From NCBI RefSeq assembly GCF_000702825.1, contig NZ_JNKF01000016.1, positions 62,001 to 126,000 on the forward strand: DNA of 64,000 bases, given 5' to 3'. Below are positions 55,904 to 64,000 of the stretch, piece by piece. The notes below the pieces were generated by a model that saw only the letters and a list, made by a program, of their open reading frames with translations, was not told where the DNA came from and ran no database searches. Position numbers and translations under genes: made by a program. The number at the start of each line of letters is the position of its first letter. The first letter of the stretch is position 1. Source of the DNA: Prevotella sp. P6B1. Its GTDB lineage: Bacteria; Bacteroidota; Bacteroidia; Bacteroidales; Bacteroidaceae.

Positions 55904-56065
55904 CGGAAAGTTGAAACGTCCTTTCTTTATCAATAAAATATAACCTAATAATCAATTATCCTTTTGACAATGTCGCAGTTGTTATATGGAACGAAAAAAA
56001 CGCCAACTGCAGACGCGAGCCCCAGACCAACGTCAGACGCCATTTGCTGACAAAGGCCTGGGGCT
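55904..56065 (+). ncRNA. Short structured transcript, possible regulatory RNA
   Basis: The region from the right promoter to the convergent gene forms two hairpins: GCAGTTG/CAACTGC (55975-55981, 56004-56010) and AGCCCCAG/CTGGGGCT (56018-56025, 56058-56065) with an inner GTCAG/CTGAC pair. No T-tract follows. It also contains a 26-codon ORF (55970-56050). RNA, peptide or both are possible; the strong operator upstream argues the transcript matters. Confidence 0.45.
55970..56050 (+). CDS. Possible 26-residue ORF in the right-hand transcript
   Basis: ATG at 55970; the product is MSQLLYGTKKTPTADASPRP plus six residues. Hydrophilic, with no TM segment and no ribosome-binding site. It overlaps both hairpins, so coding is uncertain. 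Confidence 0.25.
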   Translation: MSQLLYGTKKTPTADASPRPTSDAIC

Positions 56066-56075
56066 AATCGTTACA

Positions 56076-56717
56076 TTAAATATAGAACTCCGATGGATCA
56101 ACAAGGCCAGCACGGATGGCATACTTAATAACCTCGTGAGCCGTATTAACCCCTAACTTTCGGAAGATATTCTTACGATGGGTGGTAATGGTATGGATGC
56201 TTGAGAATCGTTCCTCGGCAATCTCTTTGGTTGTTTTACCCTGGGCGATGGCTTTTACAATCTCGGATTCGGTTGCTGTCAGAATATCGGGTTTCTCTTC
56301 TTCATTCTGCTGAGTGATGATAACTTCGAGTGCGCGCTGACTGATAAAACGCTCATGACGACTAATGGCATGCAAAGCATCACGCAGATCCTTCATCGAA
56401 CCATCCTTGAACACTATGCTGAACTGATGCGAGGAATAGATGACGCGACGCAGGAACTGTGGCGTCAGCTCATCACTGATCAGTAGCCACTGTGAGAGAG
56501 CAAACCTCTCGCTGACAATCAACAACTGGTCCTCATCGGCAAAATCAAACAACGTGTAGTCAAGTATCACCACGGCATGCTCATGCTCCTTTAACTGAGC
56601 TATCAGACTAGTTTTGTCTGACGCCCGATATATCTGGTTCGCCTCATCCTTACGCAGCAGGCTGTCGATAGCGAACCTTGTTATCTCTTGATTATCTGCT
56701 ATAATATACTTTGCCAT
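56076..56717 (-). CDS. LuxR-family response regulator
   Basis: 213 residues from the ATG at 56717. The receiver domain has IIADNQ and the phospho-acceptor Asp in VVILDYTLF. The C-terminal LuxR HTH is LTATESEIVKAIAQGKTTKEIAEERFSSIHTITTHRKNIFRKLGVNTAHEVIKYA. No cognate kinase is adjacent. An in-frame ATG at 56768 lies inside the promoter and is rejected. It is a separate unit, convergent with the right-hand transcript. Confidence 0.9.
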   Translation of the reverse strand: MAKYIIADNQEITRFAIDSLLRKDEANQIYRASDKTSLIAQLKEHEHAVVILDYTLFDFADEDQLLIVSERFALSQWLLISDELTPQFLRRVIYSSHQFSIVFKDGSMKDLRDALHAISRHERFISQRALEVIITQQNEEEKPDILTATESEIVKAIAQGKTTKEIAEERFSSIHTITTHRKNIFRKLGVNTAHEVIKYAIRAGLVDPSEFYI

Positions 56718-56737
56718 AACTGTTCTGATTTTGAGTG

Positions 56738-56769
56738 CAAAGGTACAAAGAATAGATAATACATCCAAA
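56738..56769 (-). promoter_or_regulatory. Promoter of the LuxR regulator
   Basis: Minus strand TTTG (56766-56769), 20 nt, TACCTTTG (56738-56745). Confidence 0.85.
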
Positions 56770-56893
56770 TATCTATCGATATTTAGAGAATATATCTTTG
56801 ATCGGAGAAATATTAGATTGTTTTTTTAATTTCAGAGCATAATAATCGGGGTAGTAGAATAATATTCTATATGCACACAAAAGGCACCACTTT

Positions 56894-56927
56894 GCAACCG
56901 AGTTGCATTCTTATTGTAATACCTTTG
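56894..56927 (+). promoter_or_regulatory. RND-operon promoter with nearby palindromes
   Basis: The -7 box TACCTTTG is at 56920-56927; the -33 region holds the palindrome GCAAC-CGA-GTTGC (56894-56906) instead of TTTG at 20 nt. A second palindrome, AGAAT-AAT-ATTCT, lies at 56856-56868. A metal-responsive regulator could bind either; this is inference. Confidence 0.6.
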
Positions 56928-56949
56928 CAGCCGAAATTAAACTAAAAGT

Positions 56950-59900
56950 ATGATTAATAAGATAATATACTATTCCATCAGTCACAAGTTTATTGTGCTA
57001 CTACTATTGGTGATTATTATTGGTGGCGGCCTTTACAGTATGAACACGATCAATGTTGACTCGACACCTGATATCACAGATAATCAGGTACAAGTGATTA
57101 CGTCGTCACCAAATCTTTCAACGCTCGATATCGAGCAGTTTATTACTTATCCCGTAGAACTGGCTATGTCGAATCTACCAGGTGTTGAAGATATCCGTTC
57201 TGTATCACGTTTCGGTCTGTCGGTTGTTACAGTGGTGTTCAAGGAGGATATGGGAACTTACCTGCCTCGGCAGTTGGTAAAGGAAAAACTGGACGAGGTG
57301 GAGGAACAGATTCCGGAAGGCTTTGGTAAGCCGGAAATGGGTCCTATCACTACGGGGCTTGGCGAAATTTACCAGTACACGTTACAACCTAAGAATCCTT
57401 CGAAATACACACCTCAGGAGCTACGCACCATGCAGGATTGGGTAGTAAAGCGTCAGCTATCGATGATTCCTGGTGTAGTAGATGTCAACTCATTTGGCGG
57501 CAGTATCAAACAATATGAAATTGCACTCAGTTCGGAGCAGCTATTCTCGCGACATGTGACCATGCAGGAGGTCTTCAATGCCCTTAGCAAAAACAATGTG
57601 AATACAGGTGGTGCCTATATCGAGAAGAACCACATGGCAAGCTTTATCCGAGGCGAGGGATTAGTCAAGTCTGTTGATGACATCAAGGCTATTGTAGTGA
57701 AGAACGAGGGCGGCGTACCCGTACTCATCAGTGATGTAGCAGAGGATGTGCGCTTTGGTCATCAGGTACGTTACGGAGCCTTTACCCAGAACGGCCACGA
57801 AGCAGTGGGTGGTATGATACTGATGTTAAAGGGAGCAAACGCCGACAAGGTGGTAACCGCCGTCAAAGAGCGTATACAGGAAGTACAGAAAAGCATCCCT
57901 GCCGATATCGAAATCAAGCCATTCCTCGACCGCAGCAATCTCATAGAACGTACCACCAGCACCATTGCCCGCAACCTGATTGAGGGAGCTTTGATAGTCA
58001 TCTTCGTACTGGTGCTACTCCTGGGAAGTGTACGTGGCGGCATTATCGCAGCATCGGTCATCCCGTTGGCTTTGCTCTTTGCCTTCATCATGATGAGATT
58101 ATTCAATGTATCAGCAAATCTGATGAGCCTTGGTGCTATCGACTTTGGAATCATTGTAGATGGTGCAGTCATCATAGTCGAAGGCATCGTACACAAGGTG
58201 GAGCGCCTGATTTACGACAAGCGTACAGGACAAACGGCAACAGATATGGATCGTATCAGTTACGAGAGTGCTTCAACGATGATGGATTCAGCCTTCTTCG
58301 GACAGCTAATTATCCTGATAGTGTTCACACCCATTCTCTTTCTCTCTGGTGTCAGCGGGAAAATGTTCCAACCCATGGCCTATACCTTTGCCTTTGCGGT
58401 ATTGGGCGCTCTCATTCTCTGTCTGGTTTACGTTCCCGTAGTTTCTGATTTATTACTGCGTCCAATAAAGAATCCCCATAATAGGATAGCAAAATATGAA
58501 TCAGCATTAGAAAGATGGAGTGGAAAAATGATGCAGGCTATACAGTCAGGCTACCAACCGCTACTGACCTACTCACTAACACATAAACGTTGGATTGTTG
58601 CGATGGCAGTTGTTTTGTTCATCATTACAGGCATCATCTTCAGCCGGATGGGTGGCGAGTTTATACCCGAACTTGATGAAGGCGATATTGCTATGCAGAC
58701 ATTCCTACGTCCAGGCAGTTCGCTGGATGAGACCATCAAACGCGAGGAGGAAGTTGAACGTCTGCTACTGAAAAACTTTCCTGAAATCAAGACTGTTTGT
58801 GCTCGCATCGGTGTAGCCGATATACCAACCGACCCGATGGGTTTTGACTATACTGACTCATTTATCATCCTTGAGAAGGACAAAAGCAAATGGAAGAATG
58901 CCCAGACAAAGGAAGAACTTATCGAAAGGATGCTCGAAAAACTGAACACCCTGCCAGGTTTGAATTTCTCTTTCTCACAACCTGTAGCTCTGCGCTTCAA
59001 CGAGCTCCTGACAGGTGTTCGTGAGGATATTGCCGTGAAAGTGTATGGTGAAGACCTTGACACACTGAACGCTATCGGTGAGAAGATGGTGAATATCATC
59101 AGCAGGATAAACGGTGCAGAGGATGTGGCCTTGGAACGCACAGCAGGACTGCCCCTTATTACCGCAAAGTATGACCGCGAACGGGTAGCCCGATATGGTC
59201 TTGACATTGACAAACTCAACAATCACATATCGGCCGCTTTTGCAGGTGCCAAGGCTGGCGTCATCTTCGAAGGCGAAAAGCGTTTCGACATGGTTATCCG
59301 ACTTGATCAAAAAGAACGTCAGAGCATTGAGGATATACAGAATCTCTATGTTGACCTGCCCGATGGCTCATTAATACCCCTGAAGGAGGTGGCCGAAATC
59401 GACTATGAGTACGGTCCCATGCAGATTAGTCGTGACCGGGCTTCACGCCGCATCTATGTAGGAGTGAATGTACGTGGCAGGGATGTACAATCACTGGTTG
59501 ATGAGATACAACAGCGACTTGACCAGCAGTTGAAGATGCCTACAGGCTATCATATCACTTATGGCGGTGAATTCCAAAACCTGCAGGATGCACGAAACCG
59601 CATGACCATCGTGATGCCCATAGCCCTGTTACTGATATTTGTGCTACTGTACTTAGCTCTCAAGTCCGTACGCCAAGCACTCATGATTTATATGGCAGTA
59701 CCATTGGCCAGCATTGGCGGTGTATTAGCTTTAGCCCTGAGAGGTATGCCATTCAGCATATCAGCAGGTATTGGATTTATCGTACTCTTCGGCGTGGCAG
59801 TACTCAACGGATTGGTGCTGATCAACCGTTTCAACTCGTTACGGGAAATAGGAATTAGTGATGTCCGCGAGTGCATTATCAAAGGCACACGTGAGCGCTT

Positions 59901-61269
59901 ACGTCCTATTTTACTCACTGCAACTGCCGCCATGCTTGGATTTCTGCCCATGGCCGTTTCGGGTTCAGCAGGTGCCGAAGTGCAACGCCCATTGGCCACA
60001 GTGGTCATCGGCGGCCTCTTTTCCGCCACCATTCTGACATTGATTGTTGTACCCATATTATATGCATTTGAAGAAAGAACAAACCCAAAAAAGATGACAA
60101 AGAAAGCTATAACAGCCATTCTGTTAGCATGTATGCTGATAATGCCTTCAACAGCAGGCGCACAAACCATCAGTCTGCAAGAGGCTCAACAGAAGGCCAT
60201 CCAGAACTATCCCACCATGCGAGCAGCACGTCTCAACGCCGAAAGTCAACAAGCACTTAATCAGTCAGCTTTTGATATAGGCGAAACAGAGATATCTACT
60301 GGTGGCGAGGAAATCGGTAATGGTAACGAGGCAACATACACACTCATTGCCGTCCGTCAGAACTTCGACATCCTGAGTATTGGCGCCAAGAAAGGATTTC
60401 TGAGTCAACAGACAAAAACAGCTGAGGCAGAAACCAAAGTGGCAGAGCGCGAGCTGATGCATGAAGTCGGCATCGATTATGCCAATGCCATCGTAGCTCA
60501 TCAGCGTACAGAGGTCTATGAACATTTAGACTCTATCTATCGTGATTTTGAGAAGGCAGCCAAGTTAAGATATGAAACAGAGGCAGCATCCAAACTTGAA
60601 TATCTCAGTGCGCAGCAGCAGTGGCATCGTGCTATATTATCACTCCAGCAGGCACGACAGGATGAGGCAATAGCCTTGCAGAACCTTAACCGATGGCTGG
60701 GCGATGACACCCAATATGTACCAGAATACCAATTAATCATAGATGACGAACCAATTACTATTGAGAATCATCCTGCACTACTGTTGGCCAACGAGAAAGT
60801 GAAGTTGACTGAGCGACAGAATAAAGCAGAAAAAGCAGATTATCTACCTAAGTTCTACCTACAGGGAGGCTCACAGAAGATTGGTAACAAATCGGGGTTC
60901 TGGACCTATGAAGTGGGAATGAGTATGCCATTATTCAGCATGGCCCGTGGTGCCAAAGCAAAATCAGGTAAGCTACAACTGGCTGCTGAGCAGGCTCGCC
61001 AAGACCATACCCGATCACAATTGTACCACAAACTAAAACGTCTCAGTGCGACAGACAGAAAATGGAGCGAGCAACTGAAGTACTATCGCGAAGTTGAACT
61101 GCCATTAGCAGCCGAACAAGAACGCGTAACCATCCAATCGTATTATCAGGGTGCTACCGATTACATAGAATTCATAAACAACATGAAAGAGGCTACCCAA
61201 GTGCAACTTAACTTTTGGGACGTCTATAGCGAATATCTTAACAACAGAATGAACTTAATTTATTTTTAG
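56950..61269 (+). CDS. czcA: CzcA-type heavy-metal RND pump fused to a TolC-like outer-membrane channel
   Basis: 1439 residues. Residues 1 to about 1045 are a 12-TM heavy-metal RND pump. TM4 has the acidic residues of the CzcA (Zn/Co/Cd) type: DFGIIVDGAVIIVE. A short hydrophobic segment (about 1052-1075, KKAITAILLACMLIMPSTAGAQ) resembles a signal peptide. The rest is a TolC-family channel (SLQEAQQKAIQNYP, PLFSMARGAKAKSGKLQLA). Fusions of this kind occur in Bacteroidota. The adaptor follows 1 bp downstream. The acidic TM4 predicts divalent cations rather than Cu+/Ag+. Confidence 0.93.
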   Translation: MINKIIYYSISHKFIVLLLLVIIIGGGLYSMNTINVDSTPDITDNQVQVITSSPNLSTLDIEQFITYPVELAMSNLPGVEDIRSVSRFGLSVVTVVFKEDMGTYLPRQLVKEKLDEVEEQIPEGFGKPEMGPITTGLGEIYQYTLQPKNPSKYTPQELRTMQDWVVKRQLSMIPGVVDVNSFGGSIKQYEIALSSEQLFSRHVTMQEVFNALSKNNVNTGGAYIEKNHMASFIRGEGLVKSVDDIKAIVVKNEGGVPVLISDVAEDVRFGHQVRYGAFTQNGHEAVGGMILMLKGANADKVVTAVKERIQEVQKSIPADIEIKPFLDRSNLIERTTSTIARNLIEGALIVIFVLVLLLGSVRGGIIAASVIPLALLFAFIMMRLFNVSANLMSLGAIDFGIIVDGAVIIVEGIVHKVERLIYDKRTGQTATDMDRISYESASTMMDSAFFGQLIILIVFTPILFLSGVSGKMFQPMAYTFAFAVLGALILCLVYVPVVSDLLLRPIKNPHNRIAKYESALERWSGKMMQAIQSGYQPLLTYSLTHKRWIVAMAVVLFIITGIIFSRMGGEFIPELDEGDIAMQTFLRPGSSLDETIKREEEVERLLLKNFPEIKTVCARIGVADIPTDPMGFDYTDSFIILEKDKSKWKNAQTKEELIERMLEKLNTLPGLNFSFSQPVALRFNELLTGVREDIAVKVYGEDLDTLNAIGEKMVNIISRINGAEDVALERTAGLPLITAKYDRERVARYGLDIDKLNNHISAAFAGAKAGVIFEGEKRFDMVIRLDQKERQSIEDIQNLYVDLPDGSLIPLKEVAEIDYEYGPMQISRDRASRRIYVGVNVRGRDVQSLVDEIQQRLDQQLKMPTGYHITYGGEFQNLQDARNRMTIVMPIALLLIFVLLYLALKSVRQALMIYMAVPLASIGGVLALALRGMPFSISAGIGFIVLFGVAVLNGLVLINRFNSLREIGISDVRECIIKGTRERLRPILLTATAAMLGFLPMAVSGSAGAEVQRPLATVVIGGLFSATILTLIVVPILYAFEERTNPKKMTKKAITAILLACMLIMPSTAGAQTISLQEAQQKAIQNYPTMRAARLNAESQQALNQSAFDIGETEISTGGEEIGNGNEATYTLIAVRQNFDILSIGAKKGFLSQQTKTAEAETKVAERELMHEVGIDYANAIVAHQRTEVYEHLDSIYRDFEKAAKLRYETEAASKLEYLSAQQQWHRAILSLQQARQDEAIALQNLNRWLGDDTQYVPEYQLIIDDEPITIENHPALLLANEKVKLTERQNKAEKADYLPKFYLQGGSQKIGNKSGFWTYEVGMSMPLFSMARGAKAKSGKLQLAAEQARQDHTRSQLYHKLKRLSATDRKWSEQLKYYREVELPLAAEQERVTIQSYYQGATDYIEFINNMKEATQVQLNFWDVYSEYLNNRMNLIYF

Positions 61270-61270
61270 G

Positions 61271-62428
61271 ATGAAAAAGATCGTAATAATATGTTTTGCA
61301 GCCTTTACGTTTACGGCATGCAATCACACTGATAAAGAGCCAGAATATACAACAGAAGTTGAGGAAGAAGTAACAGACGTTACCCTAACCGATGAACAAG
61401 TAAAGAAACTGGGCATCAGCTTCGGTGAAATGCCTAACCATGAGTTCTCGGGTGAGATTGAAGCCAATGGAAAGTTAGCAGTAGCTCCTCAGAGTCAGGC
61501 ATCCGTATCACCTTGCATAGGTGGAAACGTTAAACAGATTCTGGTTCACGAAGGTCAGAAGGTAAACAAGGGTCAGCTACTGGCATGGATCTCGCATCCG
61601 GATCTGCTTGATGTTCAAAGTCGATATCTCGAAGCCCACAATCGTCTGATATACGTGGCTTCCGAATACGAACGACAAAAGAAGCTCTATCAGGAGCATG
61701 TGGGCTCAGGCAAAGATTACCAGCAGATATTATCAGAATACCGTCTGCTGCAGGGTCAACTTCGCACTACAAGTGCTCAACTCCAGATGATGGGCATCAA
61801 CCCCACAAGCATCGCTAACGGGAAAACCTTCACATCGGTAGCTTTGCGTGCACCTATTACAGGTACAATAGAGCAGATTAATGCTGTAACAGGACAGTAT
61901 GTTGACAGTCAAACGACGTTGTTTCATATCGTAAATTTCAATGATATATATGCCGACTTGCTGGTATTCGAAAAGGATCTGCCAAAAATTAAAGTTGGTC
62001 AGCAAGTAGTATTTGAGTTAAAATCGGCTTGCGGCGACAAGTTTACAGGTAGAATAACCTCTATCGGCAAGATTTTCAATGACACCCCAAAAGCCACACA
62101 TGTTCGCGCTACCATCGAAGGGGGGGAACACGAATTTGCCGAGGGTTTCTATCTGTGCGGCAAGATTGCATCTGATTCGCAGCTGACGAAAGCACTCAGT
62201 ACGGAGGGATTAGTTGACAATGCAGGCAAGACCTATGCCTTTACCGCTACACACGAAAAAGGCATCTGGACATTCCATCCTGTTGAGGTGACCAAGGGAC
62301 GCGAAGAAAAGGGCTTTGTAGAGATTGTACGTCTTAACGAGTCTGTCACTAATACTCAGTTCGCTCTTAATGGAAGCTACTACATCCTTTCGGAGATGAA
62401 GAAAGCAGAGACTGGCGAAGAAGACTAA
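61271..62428 (+). CDS. czcB: RND efflux periplasmic adaptor (CzcB/CusB family)
   Basis: 385 residues. A lipoprotein-like signal (FTFTAC-NH) anchors it. Typical adaptor parts follow: barrel-sandwich halves (ASVSPCIGGNVKQILVHEGQKVNKGQLLAWI and VALRAPITGTIEQINAVTGQYV) around a helical hairpin, then a beta-barrel and membrane-proximal domain. It links the RND pump to the outer-membrane channel. It starts 1 bp after the pump gene, so they are translated together. No His-rich metal-binding N-terminus is seen. The stop abuts the convergent tcdA stop. Confidence 0.93.
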   Translation: MKKIVIICFAAFTFTACNHTDKEPEYTTEVEEEVTDVTLTDEQVKKLGISFGEMPNHEFSGEIEANGKLAVAPQSQASVSPCIGGNVKQILVHEGQKVNKGQLLAWISHPDLLDVQSRYLEAHNRLIYVASEYERQKKLYQEHVGSGKDYQQILSEYRLLQGQLRTTSAQLQMMGINPTSIANGKTFTSVALRAPITGTIEQINAVTGQYVDSQTTLFHIVNFNDIYADLLVFEKDLPKIKVGQQVVFELKSACGDKFTGRITSIGKIFNDTPKATHVRATIEGGEHEFAEGFYLCGKIASDSQLTKALSTEGLVDNAGKTYAFTATHEKGIWTFHPVEVTKGREEKGFVEIVRLNESVTNTQFALNGSYYILSEMKKAETGEED

Positions 62429-63229
62429 TCAGCGGTTATTGATATCCTCAACAACCAATCCAGCCAACATGAAACCGAAGATAGCAGTGATGTGAGCCAG
62501 TGTACCATTTATTTGCGCTTTCGACGAACACCACTCATGGTTCAGGAGACTCTGGTCACCTGGACCATTTTTTGCTTTGGGGCACATACACTGCTCTGTA
62601 CCACAAGTAGCATTCTGCCCACGATTCTCAAGGAGTTCATCGCTATAAACACACTGGAACTTGCACTTAGGGAACTGTTTCTGACTCTTGAATTTTTTCC
62701 TTAGTGCACGCGCCAGTGGGTCGCCCTGTACCTTCCAGAACTCTGTAACCTTGATACGTGTAGGATCAAGTTTCAGTGCAGCCCCCATTGATGAGAACAG
62801 TTTGGCATTGGTACGACAGGCTAAGAGGATAAGCGCTGCCTTGTCTTTCAACGAGTCGATGGCATCGATGATATAGTCGTAAGTATCAAGTGCAAACTCA
62901 TCAGCGGTCTCTGCTGTAAAGATCTTCTGCAGGGCTGTTATCTCTGCCGATGGATTAATGCTGAGCAAGCGTTCCTTCAGTGCATCAACCTTCACCTGCC
63001 CGACGGTCTTAGTTGTTGCCATCAGCTGTCGGTTGATGTTTGTGATACATACGCGGTCACTATCCACAATCGTCAACTGACGGATACCACTGCGTACCAG
63101 ACTCTCGGCACACCACGAGCCTACCCCTCCAACACCAAAGATGATCACGCGCTTCTGCGAGATACAGTCCATCGTTTCATTACCGAGCAACAGCTCACTT
63201 CTACGGAAAATTGCTTGTTCTATAGCCAT
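62429..63229 (-). CDS. tcdA: tRNA threonylcarbamoyladenosine dehydratase
   Basis: 266 residues from the ATG at 63229 (MAIEQAIFRRSELLLG). E1-like (MoeB/ThiF) fold: nucleotide motif FGVGGVGSWCAESLVRSG, INRQLMATTKTVGQVKV, DYIIDAIDSLKDKAALI. TcdA (CsdL) converts t6A37 of ANN-decoding tRNAs to the cyclic form. The ATG at 63250 would lie within the -7 box and is rejected. Confidence 0.93.
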   Translation of the reverse strand: MAIEQAIFRRSELLLGNETMDCISQKRVIIFGVGGVGSWCAESLVRSGIRQLTIVDSDRVCITNINRQLMATTKTVGQVKVDALKERLLSINPSAEITALQKIFTAETADEFALDTYDYIIDAIDSLKDKAALILLACRTNAKLFSSMGAALKLDPTRIKVTEFWKVQGDPLARALRKKFKSQKQFPKCKFQCVYSDELLENRGQNATCGTEQCMCPKAKNGPGDQSLLNHEWCSSKAQINGTLAHITAIFGFMLAGLVVEDINNR

Positions 63230-63247
63230 CGTCTGAATTTTTGGCTG

Positions 63248-63255
63248 CAAAGGTA
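63248..63255 (-). promoter_or_regulatory. tcdA promoter -7 box
   Basis: Minus strand TACCTTTG, 18 nt before the ATG at 63229. No clear -33 box. Confidence 0.68.
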
Positions 63256-63330
63256 CGAAATTCTTACCTAATCTATGGTATTTTATGCAAGAAATTTGCC
63301 AATCAACGTACCAATTTAAGATTTTTCCAT

Positions 63331-63338
63331 TAACTTTG
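63331..63338 (+). promoter_or_regulatory. Promoter -7 box of the TlpA-like gene
   Basis: TAACTTTG, 35 nt before the ATG at 63374. No clear -33 box. Confidence 0.65.
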
Positions 63339-63373
63339 CAACCGAAATATAGAACAAAACAGACAAAAGACTC

Positions 63374-63904
63374 ATGAACAAAATGAAAACAGCATTGGCA
63401 GTCCTGCTATTAGCAGGTTTCGCCATACACACAAAAGCCCAGACGGCCGACGATGATCTGGATGCCAAGTACGCCACCAACCTGATACAGCCAGGCATTG
63501 TGGCACCCGACTTTACGATGAATACGCCCGATGGCAAACCCCTCAGCCTCAGTTCGCTGAAAGGCAAGACCGTAGTGCTGGATTTCTGGGCCTCGTGGTG
63601 CCCCGACTGTCGCAAGGATGCTCCTGAGGTGGTACGCCTATACAATGAGTACCACTCTGATAAGGTTGAGTTCGTTGGCGTATCGATGGATACCAACGTT
63701 GAAGCATGGCAGAAGGCCATCAAACAGTATGGCATCAGCTATCCTCAGGTGAGCGAACTGAAGAAGTTTAAGGAAACAGATATCTCCAAAGCCTACGGTG
63801 TACAATGGATTCCTTCTATGATAGTGGTATCACCCGAAGGCAAGATTCTGCTCTCAACCGTACAGTATCAGAAGGTTGAGAAGCTGCTGAAAGAATTAAA
63901 ATAA
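63374..63904 (+). CDS. TlpA-like exported thioredoxin-family protein
   Basis: 176 residues with a signal peptide (HTKA-QT). AhpC/TSA-Redoxin fold: PDFTMNTPDGKPLSLSSLKGKTVVLDFWASWCPDCRKDAPEVV, with the redox site WCPDC (about residues 74-78). C-terminal AYGVQWIPSMIVVSPEGKIL has the cis-Pro. TlpA/ResA-type proteins act as periplasmic thiol-disulfide oxidoreductases. WCPDC differs from the WCGPC of thioredoxin. The ATG at 63383 is an alternative start. Confidence 0.92.
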   Translation: MNKMKTALAVLLLAGFAIHTKAQTADDDLDAKYATNLIQPGIVAPDFTMNTPDGKPLSLSSLKGKTVVLDFWASWCPDCRKDAPEVVRLYNEYHSDKVEFVGVSMDTNVEAWQKAIKQYGISYPQVSELKKFKETDISKAYGVQWIPSMIVVSPEGKILLSTVQYQKVEKLLKELK

Positions 63905-63918
63905 CACGGAGCATCAAT

Positions 63919-63983
63919 ACCAAATTCAGTGTATTTGTGCATCAAATTCACTGAATTTGTTCATCAAATACACTGAATTTGGT
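63919..63983. repeat. Nested palindromes built from three copies of a 20-bp unit
   Basis: The outer arms 63919-63937 and 63965-63983 are a perfect 19-bp inverted repeat. The loop itself holds a palindrome, CAAATTCA-C-TGAATTTG (63943-63959). The unit CATCAAAT(T/A)CACTGAATTTG occurs twice direct (63940-63959, 63962-63981) and once inverted. Nothing else is seen between the TlpA-like gene and the window end. Confidence 0.8.
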
Positions 63984-64000
63984 TTCTAAGAGCTACTGAG

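Noticed and set aside
53687..55917. Inverted repeats flanking the TPR/AraC gene as ends of a transposon
   Set aside because: The repeats are promoter-operator modules, no transposase or target duplication is seen, and similarity ends inside the transcripts.
56793..56800. Second + strand -7 box (TATCTTTG) upstream of the RND operon
   Set aside because: No -33 box at 19-21 nt and it lies 150 bp from the gene; the box at 56920 is better placed.

Overview
The window is chromosomal DNA of a member of the Bacteroidota, most likely a gut or rumen Prevotellaceae (Prevotella in the broad sense). Reasons: at least two dozen promoters of the Bacteroidota form (TTTG, about 20 bases, TAnnTTTG), a SusC/SusD glycan-uptake locus, families typical of Bacteroidales (DUF349, DUF4249, a transmembrane propeller/AraC regulator, an RND pump fused to TolC), and few Shine-Dalgarno sequences. 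No transposon, phage, CRISPR or rRNA was seen. The genus is an inference from recognised families.

Layout. 1-4.8 kb: two tandem paralogous sensor kinases with periplasmic solute-binding domains, the first cut by the window edge. 4.9-15.5 kb: NhaD antiporter, an operon ending in recA, a secreted protein, dnaK behind an apparent sigma-54 promoter, and small metabolic genes. 15.5-22.7 kb: metallo-hydrolase, arylacetate-CoA ligase with ACT protein, tRNA-Val, purB, a pseudouridine synthase with a GGYG-repeat N-terminus, and asnS. 22.8-33.4 kb: a compact glycan locus (GH5, SusC, SusD, binding lipoprotein) beside a propeller/AraC membrane regulator that has no kinase or receiver domain. 33.4-42 kb: cvfB, lolD, antiporter, asd, a TonB receptor/DUF4249 pair and lipoproteins. 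42-53 kb: cdsA-ftsH-rsfS, tRNA-Gln, deaminase, DUF349, corA, pepD, a flippase-like protein, a 34-residue membrane micropeptide gene and rsmA. 53-56.7 kb: a TPR/AraC membrane regulator between two inverted copies of one promoter-operator module. 56.9-64 kb: an RND-TolC fusion with its adaptor (divalent-metal efflux), tcdA, and a TlpA-like thioredoxin.

The region most likely to hold an undescribed system is 52.8-56.1 kb. A membrane regulator (lipobox, periplasmic TPRs, one TM segment, cytoplasmic AraC domain) is flanked by two outward-facing promoters. Each promoter carries four TCCGAC iterons spaced 20-22 bp, ending next to the -33 box. The left promoter drives two single-TM micropeptides (36 and 29 residues) and probably an outer-membrane barrel protein. 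The right promoter drives a short structured RNA or 26-residue ORF. A separate 34-residue TM micropeptide lies at 51.7 kb with its own promoter, an operator-like palindrome and a terminator.

Other points: six genes start 4-8 nt after the -7 box, so their mRNAs are probably leaderless. The corA leader can form two mutually exclusive hairpins. Two promoters have their -33 region inside the upstream gene's terminator. Gene families were assigned from sequence motifs read by eye; no database search was run.
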